Assembly (NCBI RefSeq): GCF_000472445.1
Contig: NZ_AXAJ01000002.1
Span: 372,001 to 436,000 of the forward strand
DNA length: 64,000 nt
DNA from: Burkholderia sp. WSM2230
GTDB taxonomy: Bacteria > Pseudomonadota > Gammaproteobacteria > Burkholderiales > Burkholderiaceae
Reading direction: 5' to 3'
Each line of letters begins with the position of its first letter. Within the stretch, counting starts at the first letter, position 1. Below, piece by piece: positions 51,933 to 61,513 of the stretch. A model generated the notes under the pieces. That model searched no databases. It was given only the letters and a program-made list of their open reading frames with translations, and was not told the origin of the DNA. The position numbers were made by a program, and so were the translations under genes.

Positions 51933-52481
51933 ATGAGTTCACGCAGGATCGCCGTGCGTCGTTCCGGTGTGCACGGCAAAGGCGTGTTTGCGCTCGAACC
52001 GATTGCGGCCGGCGAGCGGCTAATCGAATACAAGGGCGAGCGCATTTCCTGGAAAGAAGCGTTGCGCCGCCACCCGCACAATCCTGACGAACCGAATCAC
52101 ACGTTCTACTTTGCGCTGGACAGCGGCAAGGTGATCGACGGCAAGGTGAACGGCAACAGCGCGCGCTGGATCAACCACTCGTGCGCGCCGAACTGCGAAG
52201 CGGAAGAGATCGACGGACATGTGTATGTGCACGCGCTGCGCGACATCGCCGAGGGCGAAGAGCTGTTCTACGACTACGGCCTCGTGATCGACGCCCGCCA
52301 GACCAACAAGCTGAAGAAGGAATACGAATGCCGCTGCGGCTCGCGCAAGTGCCGCGGCACGATGCTGGCGCCGCCCGAGAAGGAGAAGGGCGCGGCTAAA
52401 TCAGCTAAAGCGTCGAAAACGCCGAAGTCGGCCAAGTCCGCCAAGTCCACGAAATCGGCGAAAAAAGCCAAAAAGAAGTGA
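51933..52481 (+). CDS. SET-domain protein with post-SET motif and Lys-rich tail
   Basis: A 182-aa predicted protein-lysine methyltransferase. The SET domain covers residues about 3-125: RRSGVHGKGVFALEPIAAGERLIEY (SAM binding), NGNSARWINHSCAPNCE (NHSC pseudoknot) and ELFYDYGLVID. The post-SET zinc motif CRCGSRKCRGTM follows. The last 45 residues repeat AKSAK-like units, resembling histone H1-like tails. The start ATG 51933 has AAGGA upstream; a reading to 51753 adds residues with no domain. Targets are unknown; HU or H1-like proteins are a guess. Confidence 0.9.
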   Translation: MSSRRIAVRRSGVHGKGVFALEPIAAGERLIEYKGERISWKEALRRHPHNPDEPNHTFYFALDSGKVIDGKVNGNSARWINHSCAPNCEAEEIDGHVYVHALRDIAEGEELFYDYGLVIDARQTNKLKKEYECRCGSRKCRGTMLAPPEKEKGAAKSAKASKTPKSAKSAKSTKSAKKAKKK

Positions 52482-52544
52482 CGCACGCGCTGCCCGGACC
52501 GTCATGCGAATGACGCCGGGCGAGCCCGCTGCCGGGATTCACCG

Positions 52545-54050
52545 CTACATATCGACCGGCGCCGAGTGCGCCGGTTTTTTTTCGTGACCTTGCGCGTCGT
52601 GGTTGGCGTTGGGCGGCAGCACGGCGGCTTGCACTAGCGGAATTCGCACGATGAAGCGCGCTCCGCCTTCGGGCGCGTCTTCGTAATGCACGCTGCCGCG
52701 ATGCAGGACCATGATGTCGTGAACGATCGCAAGCCCGAGACCGGCGCCGCCGTCCACGCCGTTATCGCTCTGACCGTCGCCGCGGAAGAACCGCTTGAAC
52801 AGATCTGCTTGCTGCGTAGGAGGCACGCCCGCGCCATTGTCTTCCACCACGATCTCGGCCATGGGCACGTCGTCGGTCACGGTTTGCGACACAGTGACCG
52901 TGATGCGCCCGCCGTCGAAGCGCGACGGCGGCACATACTTCAGCGCGTTGTCCAGCAGGTTCGCGATCACTTCATGTAGCAGCACCGGATTGCCGCGCAC
53001 GATCAACGGATGATCGTTGGCAGGGTCGTCGAGCCGCTGAAAACCCAGGTCGATGTGCGAGGTCAATGCGCGCGGCACCCATTCCGCACCGGTGTCGAAC
53101 GCGAGCGCGGCCATGTCGACATTGACGAAGCGCGCGGCCTGCTCTGCCGGCTCCGCCCGCGCGAGAGACAGCAGCTGATTCGACAGACGCACCGCGCGAT
53201 CCGCTGCCGCGCGCAACTCGCGCACCGCGGCGAGCGTCTGCTGCGGGTCGCGCGCGACTGCGGCCTGCTCCGCATGCAGCTTGACCGCCGTGAGCGGCGT
53301 ACGCAACTGATGCGCGGCATCCGCAATGAATTTGCGCTGCCCGTCGAGCGCGGTCTTGAGACGGCCGAGCAGCGCGTTCACGGCGCCGGTCAGCGGCCGG
53401 ATTTCAACGGGCACATAGGTTTCGTCAACGGGTTCAAGCGACGTGTGCGTTTGCCGGTTCAGCGAATCCGCGAGATCGGTCAGCGGGTTGAGCTGCTGGT
53501 TCACCACGCGCCACACGATCACCCAGCCCGCGAGCAGCAGCAACAACAGCGGCATCATGATCGCAACGAGAAACTCGGCGGCGATGCGAAAGCGGTGATG
53601 CACCGGCTGCCCGACCTCCACGACGATCGGATTGCCGACCGGCTGATCCACCCGCACCTGCGCGACGCGCACGGTCACGCCCTGGTGCTGCGTTTCGAAG
53701 ACATACGCATAGTGCATACGCCGAACACTCGTGCCTTGCAGCGGAAGCGTTTCATCGCCGGCGATTTCTGTTTCGCCATCGCTGATCCGATAGACCAGAT
53801 GTTCGACCGGATCGGAAAACATGGCTTGCGCGAGCGGCGGCACGGTAACGGGCGCTTCCGGGCCCGCAATCTGAATCTGCTTGGAGATGGCGGTCGCGAG
53901 ATCCGCGAGCGAGCGGTCGACCACATGCTGCGTGTACTGCCACGCGAGCCAGTAAGCGATCAGGCCGCTCATCAGCGCGAGCAGCGAAAGGGGAGCAGCT
54001 AGGCGCCGCAGCAGCGTGCGGCGCAGACTATTGGCGGCCGGCTGGGGCAT
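52545..54050 (-). CDS. Two-component sensor histidine kinase (TctE/QseC type)
   Basis: A 501-aa membrane kinase. Two transmembrane helices (about 17-37 and 160-182) flank a periplasmic 2CSK-N-type sensor. HAMP-like linker, then the H box FIADAAHQLRTPLTAVKLHAEQA (phosphorylated His), the N box VIANLLDNALKYV, and G boxes VEDNGAGVPP and GGAGLGLAIV complete the kinase. The C-terminal tail is His/Pro-rich. It is paired with the response regulator 132 bp upstream. The ligand is unknown; tricarboxylates are typical for TctE relatives. Confidence 0.93.
   Translation of the reverse strand: MPQPAANSLRRTLLRRLAAPLSLLALMSGLIAYWLAWQYTQHVVDRSLADLATAISKQIQIAGPEAPVTVPPLAQAMFSDPVEHLVYRISDGETEIAGDETLPLQGTSVRRMHYAYVFETQHQGVTVRVAQVRVDQPVGNPIVVEVGQPVHHRFRIAAEFLVAIMMPLLLLLLAGWVIVWRVVNQQLNPLTDLADSLNRQTHTSLEPVDETYVPVEIRPLTGAVNALLGRLKTALDGQRKFIADAAHQLRTPLTAVKLHAEQAAVARDPQQTLAAVRELRAAADRAVRLSNQLLSLARAEPAEQAARFVNVDMAALAFDTGAEWVPRALTSHIDLGFQRLDDPANDHPLIVRGNPVLLHEVIANLLDNALKYVPPSRFDGGRITVTVSQTVTDDVPMAEIVVEDNGAGVPPTQQADLFKRFFRGDGQSDNGVDGGAGLGLAIVHDIMVLHRGSVHYEDAPEGGARFIVRIPLVQAAVLPPNANHDAQGHEKKPAHSAPVDM
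52555..52582 (+). terminator. Rho-independent terminator of the SET-domain gene, inside the kinase 3' end
   Basis: Stem ACCGGCGC (52555-52562) / GCGCCGGT (52568-52575) with a CGAGT loop and a T-run of eight. It overlaps the last codons of the convergent kinase gene. Confidence 0.75.
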
Positions 54051-54182
54051 GATCGAACGCGCGGGAAAAAGGCTGGCGCGAGGCGCCCTGAAGTTTCACC
54101 GGATGCCGGCGACTCGCGCACGCAGTGCGCGGCGCCGGCCCGGCGCCGTCAGGCCGCGAGCGAATGGCGGCCTTCACGACGA

Positions 54183-54869
54183 TTATGCGGCCTGGCGGAT
54201 TTCCTGCAACAGGTAGCCGAAGCCGCGCACCGTGACGATTTCGACGCGACAGCTCTCGAGCTTTTTGCGCACGCGGTGCACATAGACTTCGATTGCCGTG
54301 TCGCCGAGATCGCCGCCGAAATGCGTCAGATGGTCCTGCAATTGCGCCTTGCTGACCACGCGGCCATGGCGCAGCAGCAGCATTTCGAGCACGGCGAATT
54401 CGCGCGGCGAGAGTTCGAGCGGCTTGTCGTCGTTGAAAATGCGGCGATCCACGCCCGACAGACGCACACCGCCCAGCGACACTTCCGGACGCGGCATGTC
54501 GCCGTGCGGACCACTGCGGCGCATCACGGCGCGAATTCGCGCTTCTAGTTCGGTTGGCTCGAACGGCTTGAGCATGTAGTCGTCGGCGCCGGAATTCAGG
54601 CCTTGCACGCGGTCGTTCAATTCGTCGCGCGCGGTGAGAATGATCACCGGCGTATGGCGATTGCTCTGACGGAAGCGCGAGAGCAGCGTCATGCCGTCGA
54701 TGCCAGGCAAGCCAAGGTCGAGAATCACCAGTTCGTGGCGGTTTTGCGTGAGGGCCTGTTCGGCGAAAATGCCGTCGTGGACCATGTCGACGGTGAAGCC
54801 GGCTTGTTCGAGGCTGCTTTGGATGCCGCGTGCGATGGGACGGTCATCTTCGATCAGAAGGAGTCGCAT
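54183..54869 (-). CDS. OmpR-family response regulator
   Basis: A 228-aa regulator with a receiver domain (phosphorylated Asp51 in LVILDLGLPGIDG; acidic pocket EDD near residue 7; Lys in DDYMLKPFEP) and an OmpR winged-helix DNA-binding domain (about 130-222, LELSPREFAVLEMLLLRHGRVVSK, VEVYVHRVRKKLE-like). It precedes the sensor kinase and should form one transcription unit with it. Confidence 0.95.
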   Translation of the reverse strand: MRLLLIEDDRPIARGIQSSLEQAGFTVDMVHDGIFAEQALTQNRHELVILDLGLPGIDGMTLLSRFRQSNRHTPVIILTARDELNDRVQGLNSGADDYMLKPFEPTELEARIRAVMRRSGPHGDMPRPEVSLGGVRLSGVDRRIFNDDKPLELSPREFAVLEMLLLRHGRVVSKAQLQDHLTHFGGDLGDTAIEVYVHRVRKKLESCRVEIVTVRGFGYLLQEIRQAA

Positions 54870-54979
54870 GGATTTCGCTCAAGTACAATGGGTTTAGGCG
54901 TTCGGGCAAGCGGTTCGCCGGGGCGCTTGCCAGGCAGTCGTCGAGCCGACGTGCTCGCGCCCTCCGGATAATCGAAGCC

Positions 54980-55204
54980 ATGTCCGAGATCAGCATTCAG
55001 GAACTCGAAGCCGCGATCAACTTCTGGCGCACCCGCTCACCTTCGAGCGGAGACGAACTCGTTCTGTGCAAGGAGGCAAGCGCGCTCTCCAAGCCGTACG
55101 CGCTCCTGATTGTACAGCGTCAGAACTCCCTATCGCGCGATCGTTTGGACGCTATTGCAGGGCAAGCGTGGGATTCTTACGTGCGCCTTAAAGATAGCCT
55201 GTAG
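54980..55204 (+). CDS. DUF3717-like small protein
   Basis: A 74-aa protein starting at ATG 54980 (MSEISIQELEAAINFWRTRSPS). The order ISIQELEAAINFWR, LCKEASALSKPYALLIVQR and DRLDAIAGQAWDSYV matches my memory of DUF3717, a small family mostly restricted to Burkholderiales. Its function is unknown. An in-frame reading extends upstream to 54830, overlapping the response-regulator start, but without similarity. It lies 110 bp from that divergent gene. Confidence 0.7.
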   Translation: MSEISIQELEAAINFWRTRSPSSGDELVLCKEASALSKPYALLIVQRQNSLSRDRLDAIAGQAWDSYVRLKDSL

Positions 55205-55424
55205 AACTGAAGGTTTATGCGCGCTGTGGCCTGCAAAGCCCTTTCAATACGATGAATCCCTCGCGGTGGCCGTGTGCGCTGCAACACTGCCGATGAAGCG
55301 CGCCGGGTGCAATGTGCTGCGTCGCGAGGCCATTCGCTCCACGCATTGTCAGGTGATTTGCCTTGGGCGGCATCCCGGCCGATTGGCGGGCTCATGCAAT
55401 AATCGCGCATTAAGCGCCTATTTG

Positions 55425-55934
55425 ATGCCGGACCGTTACATGCTGGATCTCGACCACTTCGACCTCGCGCTGCTCGATGTACTGCAGCGCTTCGGCCGCG
55501 CCACCCATCAGCAGCTTGCTGAACAGGTGCCGTTGTCGCCGTCGCAAATCGGACGGCGCTTGCAGCGGCTCGAGCAGATCGGCGTGGTGGACGGCTATCG
55601 GGTCGTGCTGCGGCCGGAAAAGCTCGACTTGAGCGTGACCGCTTTTACGAGTCTCAAGCTCAAGCATCACGGCGATTCCGTCATCGAGCAATTCCAGCAG
55701 CAGATCGACCTGCTGCCCGAAGTGCTGGAATGCCACGCGGTGGTGGGCGACGCCGATTATCTGCTGCGCATCGTCGCGCCCGATCTGAATTATCTGTCTA
55801 CGTTCGTGATGAAAAAGCTCATGCGCGTGCCGGGCGTCGACAGCGTGCGCTCCAACATCGTGCTCACCACGTTCAAGCGCAACGGCCCGTTGCCGCTTGC
55901 ACATCTGTCTTCTCCCGGAACGGCCGCCGCCTGA
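55425..55934 (+). CDS. Lrp/AsnC-family transcriptional regulator (second in window)
   Basis: A 169-aa Lrp/AsnC protein: winged helix (HQQLAEQVPLSPSQIGRRLQRLEQIGVVDGY) then a RAM domain ([22 protein letters not shown]). ATG 55425 and 55440 are both possible starts; neither has a clear ribosome site. A longer in-frame reading to 55110 overlaps the DUF3717 gene. It has no catabolic neighbour that suggests a target. Confidence 0.88.
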   Translation: MPDRYMLDLDHFDLALLDVLQRFGRATHQQLAEQVPLSPSQIGRRLQRLEQIGVVDGYRVVLRPEKLDLSVTAFTSLKLKHHGDSVIEQFQQQIDLLPEVLECHAVVGDADYLLRIVAPDLNYLSTFVMKKLMRVPGVDSVRSNIVLTTFKRNGPLPLAHLSSPGTAAA

Positions 55935-55961
55935 ATCAGGCCCGGCGGCCGCACGCGCGGT

Positions 55962-56498
55962 TCATGCGGCCTGCTTCGGCTCGCTAGCCGGGCTCAGCAG
56001 ATCGACGTAGGCCACCGACACCAGATCCGATTCCGCTACGCCGAGGCTCGCGAACATCGCGTGGGCTTCCGCGTGGCCGTCTTCCTCGTTGTCGTCCTGC
56101 GCGAGCACCACTTCAAGTTCGACGAAATCGCCGAGGCCGTCCACGCGGTCCAGATGAATGCGCGTGCGCCCCGCCAGATACACGTGCCGCTCCTTCGTGA
56201 CGATGCCGCGTGTGGTCAGCGCGGTGGCAAGCAGCGCGTGCATGGCTTCGGGGTTCGTCACGGGACTGCGCGTGTAGTACGACGCTTTCGGCCCGTCGCG
56301 GTCGTCGCGCTGATAGAAGATCAGTTCGGCGGGCGTGCCGTCGTCGAACTGGCGCAGCTTCAGACGTCCGCGCGGCACGTCGTAGAAAAAATCCTGCTGG
56401 CGGAAGATCAGCGGCGCGTCCGGCGCGAGTTGCGCCGCGCGTTCGCGCAGTTGCTCGAAATGCTGAGCGCGGGCTTTGATTTCGATGTTGCGTGCCAT
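55962..56498 (-). CDS. CYTH-domain protein (class IV adenylate cyclase-like)
   Basis: A 178-aa CYTH/triphosphate-tunnel protein. The N-terminal signature is ARNIEIKARAQHFEQL (ExExK-type). Charged strands line the tunnel: KLRQF, ELIFYQRDD, RTRIHLDRVDGLGDFVELEVVL. AGGAG precedes the ATG at 56498; the reading to 56666 has no domain in its extra part. Family members include class IV adenylate cyclases and inorganic triphosphatases; the activity cannot be decided here. Confidence 0.88.
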   Translation of the reverse strand: MARNIEIKARAQHFEQLRERAAQLAPDAPLIFRQQDFFYDVPRGRLKLRQFDDGTPAELIFYQRDDRDGPKASYYTRSPVTNPEAMHALLATALTTRGIVTKERHVYLAGRTRIHLDRVDGLGDFVELEVVLAQDDNEEDGHAEAHAMFASLGVAESDLVSVAYVDLLSPASEPKQAA

Positions 56499-56772
56499 AT
56501 CAGGCTCCTGTCGGGAATGGGATGGCCGGCGGCTTGCGTCACGAGCGGGCGAAGCTGCCGGGAAAGACAGAGTCGGTTGGAACGAAAAAACGGTGGCGAC
56601 TGGCGCATCAGCGAACCGCCAATCTAACAAAAACTGCGGGATGCCGCGGTTTCCTCCGGCGTGCAAGCGTTTGACGGCGATTGCCGGCCGCTGTCATGAG
56701 AGCCGCTCATATCGCTGCGCATCATGCCAGGGCCGATGCTTGGGCGGCGGCCCAGCGGTGCTCAGGCGTTTT

Positions 56773-57672
56773 TCAGCTCGTCCATTGCAGCTCGATCAGC
56801 TTGAGCGCAGCGGCTATCGCGGGCTCGTCCTTGCGTTCGGCCAGCGTGACGAAACTTAGTTGCGTCGGCACCGTAATTCCTTCGACGATGGTCAGCGCAT
56901 GCGCGTGAGCTTCGGCAATCGCAATCGCGTCGCGAGCCAGCGTAAGACCCACGCCCGATTTGACGAGATCGAGCATGGAAGGCTCCTGATCCACTTCCGC
57001 GACCTTCACCGGCTTCACGCCCGCCTCGCTGAATGCGCGCGACAGCAGCCGGTTGTGCGCGGATGCAGGCGGCGTCCAGATCCACGGAAAGGCGGCGAGC
57101 GAGCGCCAGTCGCGCGCGCCTTTGACACGGTCTTTCCAGCCGGCCGGCGCCAGCACGCGGTACTGGAAATGTGTGAGCGTGAGCGTGTGAAAGGCGCGCG
57201 CATCGCGGCTCTCGTCGTCGGAAGGCACGCCGATGTAATAGCCGACATCCAGCTCGCCGGCGCGAACCTGCTCGAGCACCCAGCCCGACATGCCGTGCCG
57301 CAAGGCCGTCTCGATGTGCGGCCAGGTTTCCACCAGTTGTTTCAGAAAGCCGCCGAGCCGCAGGAACTCCGGATCGAGAATGGTGCCGATGCGCAGGCGT
57401 CCCCGCACTTCGTGACGCAGCGATTGCGCCGCGCGCTGTACGTCGCTCGCCGCGGCCAGGGCACGCTCGGCATGCGGCAGCAGCGCCTGGCCGTCGCGCG
57501 TGAGCGAGAGTCCGTGCGAGGTCCGCGTGAACAGCGCCACGCCGAGCGTTTCCTGCAGATGTTTGATCTGCAGACTGACGGCCGGCTGCGTCAGATGCAG
57601 TTGCACCGCCGCGCGGGTGAGGTTGCCCTCGCGTGCAACGGTGACAAACGCACGTAGCAGAGTGAGATCCAT
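56773..57672 (-). CDS. LysR-family regulator of the aldehyde dehydrogenase/GMC operon
   Basis: A 299-aa LysR-type regulator: winged helix at 1-60 (EGNLTRAAVQLHLTQPAVSLQIKHLQETLGVALFTRT), then the effector domain (RGRLRIGTILDPEFLRLGGF). It is divergent from the dehydrogenase gene with a 155-bp shared interval. It likely controls this locus by the usual LysR arrangement. Confidence 0.92.
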   Translation of the reverse strand: MDLTLLRAFVTVAREGNLTRAAVQLHLTQPAVSLQIKHLQETLGVALFTRTSHGLSLTRDGQALLPHAERALAAASDVQRAAQSLRHEVRGRLRIGTILDPEFLRLGGFLKQLVETWPHIETALRHGMSGWVLEQVRAGELDVGYYIGVPSDDESRDARAFHTLTLTHFQYRVLAPAGWKDRVKGARDWRSLAAFPWIWTPPASAHNRLLSRAFSEAGVKPVKVAEVDQEPSMLDLVKSGVGLTLARDAIAIAEAHAHALTIVEGITVPTQLSFVTLAERKDEPAIAAALKLIELQWTS

Positions 57673-57827
57673 CCTCTGATATTAACTCCGCTTATAGCGC
57701 AGTTGAGCATTACTCATTGGATTTCCGCAGGCGAAGCGCCGTACGCTCGTGTTTCAGTACGCCATTTTGGTGGCGGAAAAATTCGCAGCAACCATCCTGG
57801 TGATGGTCCACAACCGCGAGGACAAAC

Positions 57828-59366
57828 ATGAGCGAGACATATCCGGACGAAATCGTTCGCACAGGCGCCGGCGTCCAGCCGCTGACGCATTTCATCAACG
57901 GCAAAGCCATTGACGGAACGAGCGGCCGTTTTGGCGACGTCTTTAATCCCGCGCTCGGCGAAGTGAGCGCGCGTGTGCCGCTCGCTAGCGTCGCCGAAGT
58001 GGATGCGGCGGTTGCCGCCGCGTATGCGGCCTTTCCCGCGTGGAGCGAAACCGCGCCCATCAAGCGTGCTCGCGTGCTCTTCAAGTTCAAGGAACTGCTG
58101 GACCGCCATCACGACGAGCTCGCGGAGCTCATCACGCGTGAACACGGCAAAGTGTTTTCCGACGCGAAAGGCGAGGTGATGCGCGGCATCGAAGTGGTCG
58201 AGTTCGCATGCGGCATTCCCAATCTGCTAAAGACGGACTTTACCGACCAGATCGGCGGCGGCATCGACAACTGGAATTTGCGCCAGCCGCTCGGCGTGGT
58301 CGCCGGCATCACGCCCTTCAATTTTCCGATGATGGTGCCGTGCTGGATGTTCCCCGTTGCGATCGCGTGCGGCAACACGTTCGTGCTGAAGCCATCGGAG
58401 CGCGACCCGTCGGCATCGAACCGTCTAGCCGAACTGCTGAAGGAAGCCGGCTTGCCCGACGGCGTGTTTAACGTCGTACACGGTGACAAGGTCGCGGTCG
58501 ACGCGCTGCTCGTGCATCCCGACGTGAGCGCCGTGTCGTTTGTCGGCTCCACGCCGATTGCCGAGTACATCCACACTGAAGGCACGAAGCACGGCAAGCG
58601 CGTGCAGGCGTTGGGCGGCGCCAAGAATCACCTCGTCGTGATGCCGGACGCCGATCTCGATCAAGCCGTCGACGCACTCATCGGCGCAGCATACGGTTCG
58701 GCCGGCGAGCGCTGCATGGCGATCTCGGTGGCCGTTGCAGTCGGGCATATCGCAGATGAGTTGATCGAGCGGCTCACGCCTCGCGTGAAGAACCTGAAGA
58801 TTCTCAACGGCATGGAGTCGGCTGCCGAAATGGGACCGTTGGTGACGGCCGCCCATCGCGAGAAAGTGCTCGGCTATATCGAAGCCGGCGTGGCCGCGGG
58901 TGCGAAGCTTGTGGTGGATGGCCGCGCTCATCGGGTAGACGGGCACGAGAAGGGCTTTTTCCTCGGCGGTACGTTGTTCGACAACGTGTCGACGGATATG
59001 AAGATCTATCGCGAGGAAATTTTCGGACCGGTGTTGTGCGTGGTGCGTGTGCCTGATTTCGCGTCGGCGGTGGAACTGATCAACGCGAACGAGTTTGCCA
59101 ACGGCGTCTCGTTGTTCACGTCCGACGGCGGCATCGCGCGCGCTTTCTCGCGGCAGATCCAGATCGGCATGGTCGGCATCAACGTGCCGATTCCGGTGCC
59201 GATGGCGTGGCATTCGTTCGGCGGCTGGAAGAAGTCGCTGTTCGGCGATCATCACGCGTACGGCGAGGAGGGCGTGCGGTTTTACACGCGCTACAAGAGC
59301 ATCATGCAGCGCTGGCCCGATAGCATCGCGAAGGGTGCCGAATTCACGATGCCGGTCGCGAAGTAG
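57828..59366 (+). CDS. mmsA: Methylmalonate-semialdehyde-type CoA-acylating aldehyde dehydrogenase
   Basis: A 512-aa member of the MmsA subfamily, which oxidises methylmalonate or malonate semialdehyde to propionyl-CoA or acetyl-CoA with NAD and CoA. Features are [22 protein letters not shown], the catalytic Cys in [11 protein letters not shown], and ALGGAKNH instead of the LELGGK of hydrolytic ALDHs, as is typical of MmsA. GAGGACAAAC precedes the ATG. Together with the adjacent GMC dehydrogenase it suggests stepwise oxidation of an alcohol. The substrate is unknown. Confidence 0.92.
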   Translation: MSETYPDEIVRTGAGVQPLTHFINGKAIDGTSGRFGDVFNPALGEVSARVPLASVAEVDAAVAAAYAAFPAWSETAPIKRARVLFKFKELLDRHHDELAELITREHGKVFSDAKGEVMRGIEVVEFACGIPNLLKTDFTDQIGGGIDNWNLRQPLGVVAGITPFNFPMMVPCWMFPVAIACGNTFVLKPSERDPSASNRLAELLKEAGLPDGVFNVVHGDKVAVDALLVHPDVSAVSFVGSTPIAEYIHTEGTKHGKRVQALGGAKNHLVVMPDADLDQAVDALIGAAYGSAGERCMAISVAVAVGHIADELIERLTPRVKNLKILNGMESAAEMGPLVTAAHREKVLGYIEAGVAAGAKLVVDGRAHRVDGHEKGFFLGGTLFDNVSTDMKIYREEIFGPVLCVVRVPDFASAVELINANEFANGVSLFTSDGGIARAFSRQIQIGMVGINVPIPVPMAWHSFGGWKKSLFGDHHAYGEEGVRFYTRYKSIMQRWPDSIAKGAEFTMPVAK

Positions 59367-59469
59367 TTCGAGATGTTGGCCTTCGGGCGCGCTGTTCGCG
59401 CGGCGCCCCGAAGGCATCGATAAAGCCGGGCGTTATGCCACCGGCAAAAAATGATTAGGAGACTGAACG

Positions 59470-61182
59470 ATGGGCCACGTGCAAGCCGCGTCTTCGGAGC
59501 GGCGTCTCGAAGGCGAATTCGACTACATCGTCGTCGGCGCTGGGACAGCGGGCTGCGTGCTCGCGAATCGGCTGAGCGAAGATCCGGACGTGCAGGTTCT
59601 GCTGCTCGAAGCGGGCGGCAAGGACGACTATCACTGGATCCACGTGCCGGTCGGCTACCTGTACTGCATCGGCAATCCTCGCACTGACTGGCTTTATAAA
59701 ACGCGCGCCGAGCCGGGACTGAACGGTCGCGTGCTGTCGTATCCGCGAGGCCGGGTGCTGGGCGGCTCCTCGTCCATCAACGGCATGATCTATATGCGTG
59801 GCCAGCGCGAGGATTACGACGAGTGGGCGCGCGTGACGAACGACGCGTCGTGGTCGTGGAACTCGGTGCTGCCCATATTCAAACGTAGCGAGGACTACTA
59901 CGCGGGCGCGAGCGAATCGCATGGCGCGGGCGGTCCGTGGCGCGTCGAGAAGCAACGCCTGAAGTGGAAAATACTCGAGGAATTTTCGAAGGCCGCACAA
60001 GAGACCGGCATTCCCGCCACCGACGACTTCAACCGCGGCGACAACACAGGCGTCGGCTATTTCGACGTCAATCAGAAGCGCGGCATTCGCTGGAACGCGT
60101 CGAAGGCCTTCTTGCGTCCCGCGATGAGGCGCCCGAATCTCACCATCATCACCGGCGCGCACACGCAGCGCGTGATATTCGAGGGGCGCCGCTGCACCGG
60201 CGTCGAATATCGCGGCAACGATATCGACTTCGTCGCCAAAGCGCGCTGCGAAGTGATACTGGCTTCAGGCGCGGTGAACTCGCCGCAACTGCTCGAGTTG
60301 TCCGGCGTTGGTAACGGCGCGCGTCTGCAAAGGCTGGGTATCGAGGTGGTCAACGATCTGCGCGGCGTCGGCGAAAATCTCCAGGACCATTTGCAATTGC
60401 GCATGGCGTATCGGGTCGACGGCGTGCGCACCTTGAACACGGCGTCGGCGCATTGGTGGGGCAAGCTGATGATCGGCGTGCAGTACGCGCTTTTTCAAAG
60501 CGGTCCCATGTCGATGTCGCCGTCGCAACTGGGCGCGTTCGCGAAGTCTGATCCGGAAGACCGCTCGCTTACTCGACCCGACCTCGAATACCACGTGCAG
60601 CCGCTTTCGCTGGATCGCTTTGGCGAACCGCTGCACCGCTTCAATGCATTCACGGCGTCCGTGTGCCAGTTGCGGCCAACTTCGCGCGGCAGCATCCATA
60701 TCGAATCGGCAGACGCTTCTGCGCCTCCGCTTATCGCGCCCAACTATCTTTCAACCGACTACGATCGGCACGTCGCCGCGAACGCGCTCCGTCTCACTCG
60801 GCGCATTGCGGCCGCACCGGCATTGGCGCGTTACCAGCCTCGGGAAATCTTGCCGGGCATCGAGTATCAGACGGAGGAAGAACTACAACGTGCGGCAGGT
60901 GTGGTCGGCACCACGATCTTTCATCCGGTGGGCACATGCCGCATGGGCACGACCGACGATCCCGGCGCAGTGGTGGACAACAGGCTACGAGTTATCGGTG
61001 TTGACGGTCTGCGCGTGGTGGACGCATCCGTCATGCCAACCATCACATCGGGCAACACGAACTCGCCCACGTTGATGATTGCCGAGCGAGCCAGCGATAT
61101 GATTCGCGAGGACCGTAGCGCGCGTGTGCGCGGCAGCGTGGCCGCGCATGCGGGACATGCGGTGTCGATGTCCGCAGTGTGA
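59470..61182 (+). CDS. GMC-family FAD oxidoreductase (choline/alcohol dehydrogenase-like)
   Basis: A 570-aa flavoenzyme. The N-terminal FAD fold is FDYIVVGAGTAGCVLANRLSED, with GMC signatures 1 (RGRVLGGSSSINGMIYMRG) and 2 (GAVNSPQLLELSGVG). The C-terminal active site includes HPVGTCRMG and the His/Asn pair near TSGNTNSPTLMIAE. The substrate is probably an alcohol, oxidised to an aldehyde for the upstream MmsA-type enzyme; the two genes are 103 bp apart. It resembles choline dehydrogenase and polyethylene-glycol/alkanol dehydrogenases. Confidence 0.92.
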   Translation: MGHVQAASSERRLEGEFDYIVVGAGTAGCVLANRLSEDPDVQVLLLEAGGKDDYHWIHVPVGYLYCIGNPRTDWLYKTRAEPGLNGRVLSYPRGRVLGGSSSINGMIYMRGQREDYDEWARVTNDASWSWNSVLPIFKRSEDYYAGASESHGAGGPWRVEKQRLKWKILEEFSKAAQETGIPATDDFNRGDNTGVGYFDVNQKRGIRWNASKAFLRPAMRRPNLTIITGAHTQRVIFEGRRCTGVEYRGNDIDFVAKARCEVILASGAVNSPQLLELSGVGNGARLQRLGIEVVNDLRGVGENLQDHLQLRMAYRVDGVRTLNTASAHWWGKLMIGVQYALFQSGPMSMSPSQLGAFAKSDPEDRSLTRPDLEYHVQPLSLDRFGEPLHRFNAFTASVCQLRPTSRGSIHIESADASAPPLIAPNYLSTDYDRHVAANALRLTRRIAAAPALARYQPREILPGIEYQTEEELQRAAGVVGTTIFHPVGTCRMGTTDDPGAVVDNRLRVIGVDGLRVVDASVMPTITSGNTNSPTLMIAERASDMIREDRSARVRGSVAAHAGHAVSMSAV

Positions 61183-61513
61183 CAGGCCTCGCATCGCGGC
61201 AAATTGCGTCGTAGCATGGCACGCTCGGCGCGTGCCATGCAATCGCCTGCACGTTCACGCCTGCATGTCTCCGATCAGAGACTGCGACATAAGATCGCCC
61301 AGACCCGCCATCCACTAAGTGCAAATCCCAATGAATGCGCTGCATCATTGGCGCGACAATGGCAGCCATGCTGCGTGTTGCCCCAAGGATTACCGTCCGG
61401 ATTGGTGCAGCACGCCAACGAGCGTGCACGGGGTGCCGCCGTCAAAATAAAAGTCGCGCAGAGCTTCGCGCGAAAAATCGTAATGCTTCGCCTAACTCCG
61501 TATGGAAGGGAAC
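61183..61513. other. Intergenic region before the ABC importer genes
   Basis: About 330 bp with no credible gene and no clear terminator hairpin. The GGAAGGG ribosome site for the ATP-binding protein gene is at its end (61504-61510). A promoter for the importer operon is expected here, but none is clear to me. Confidence 0.35.
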
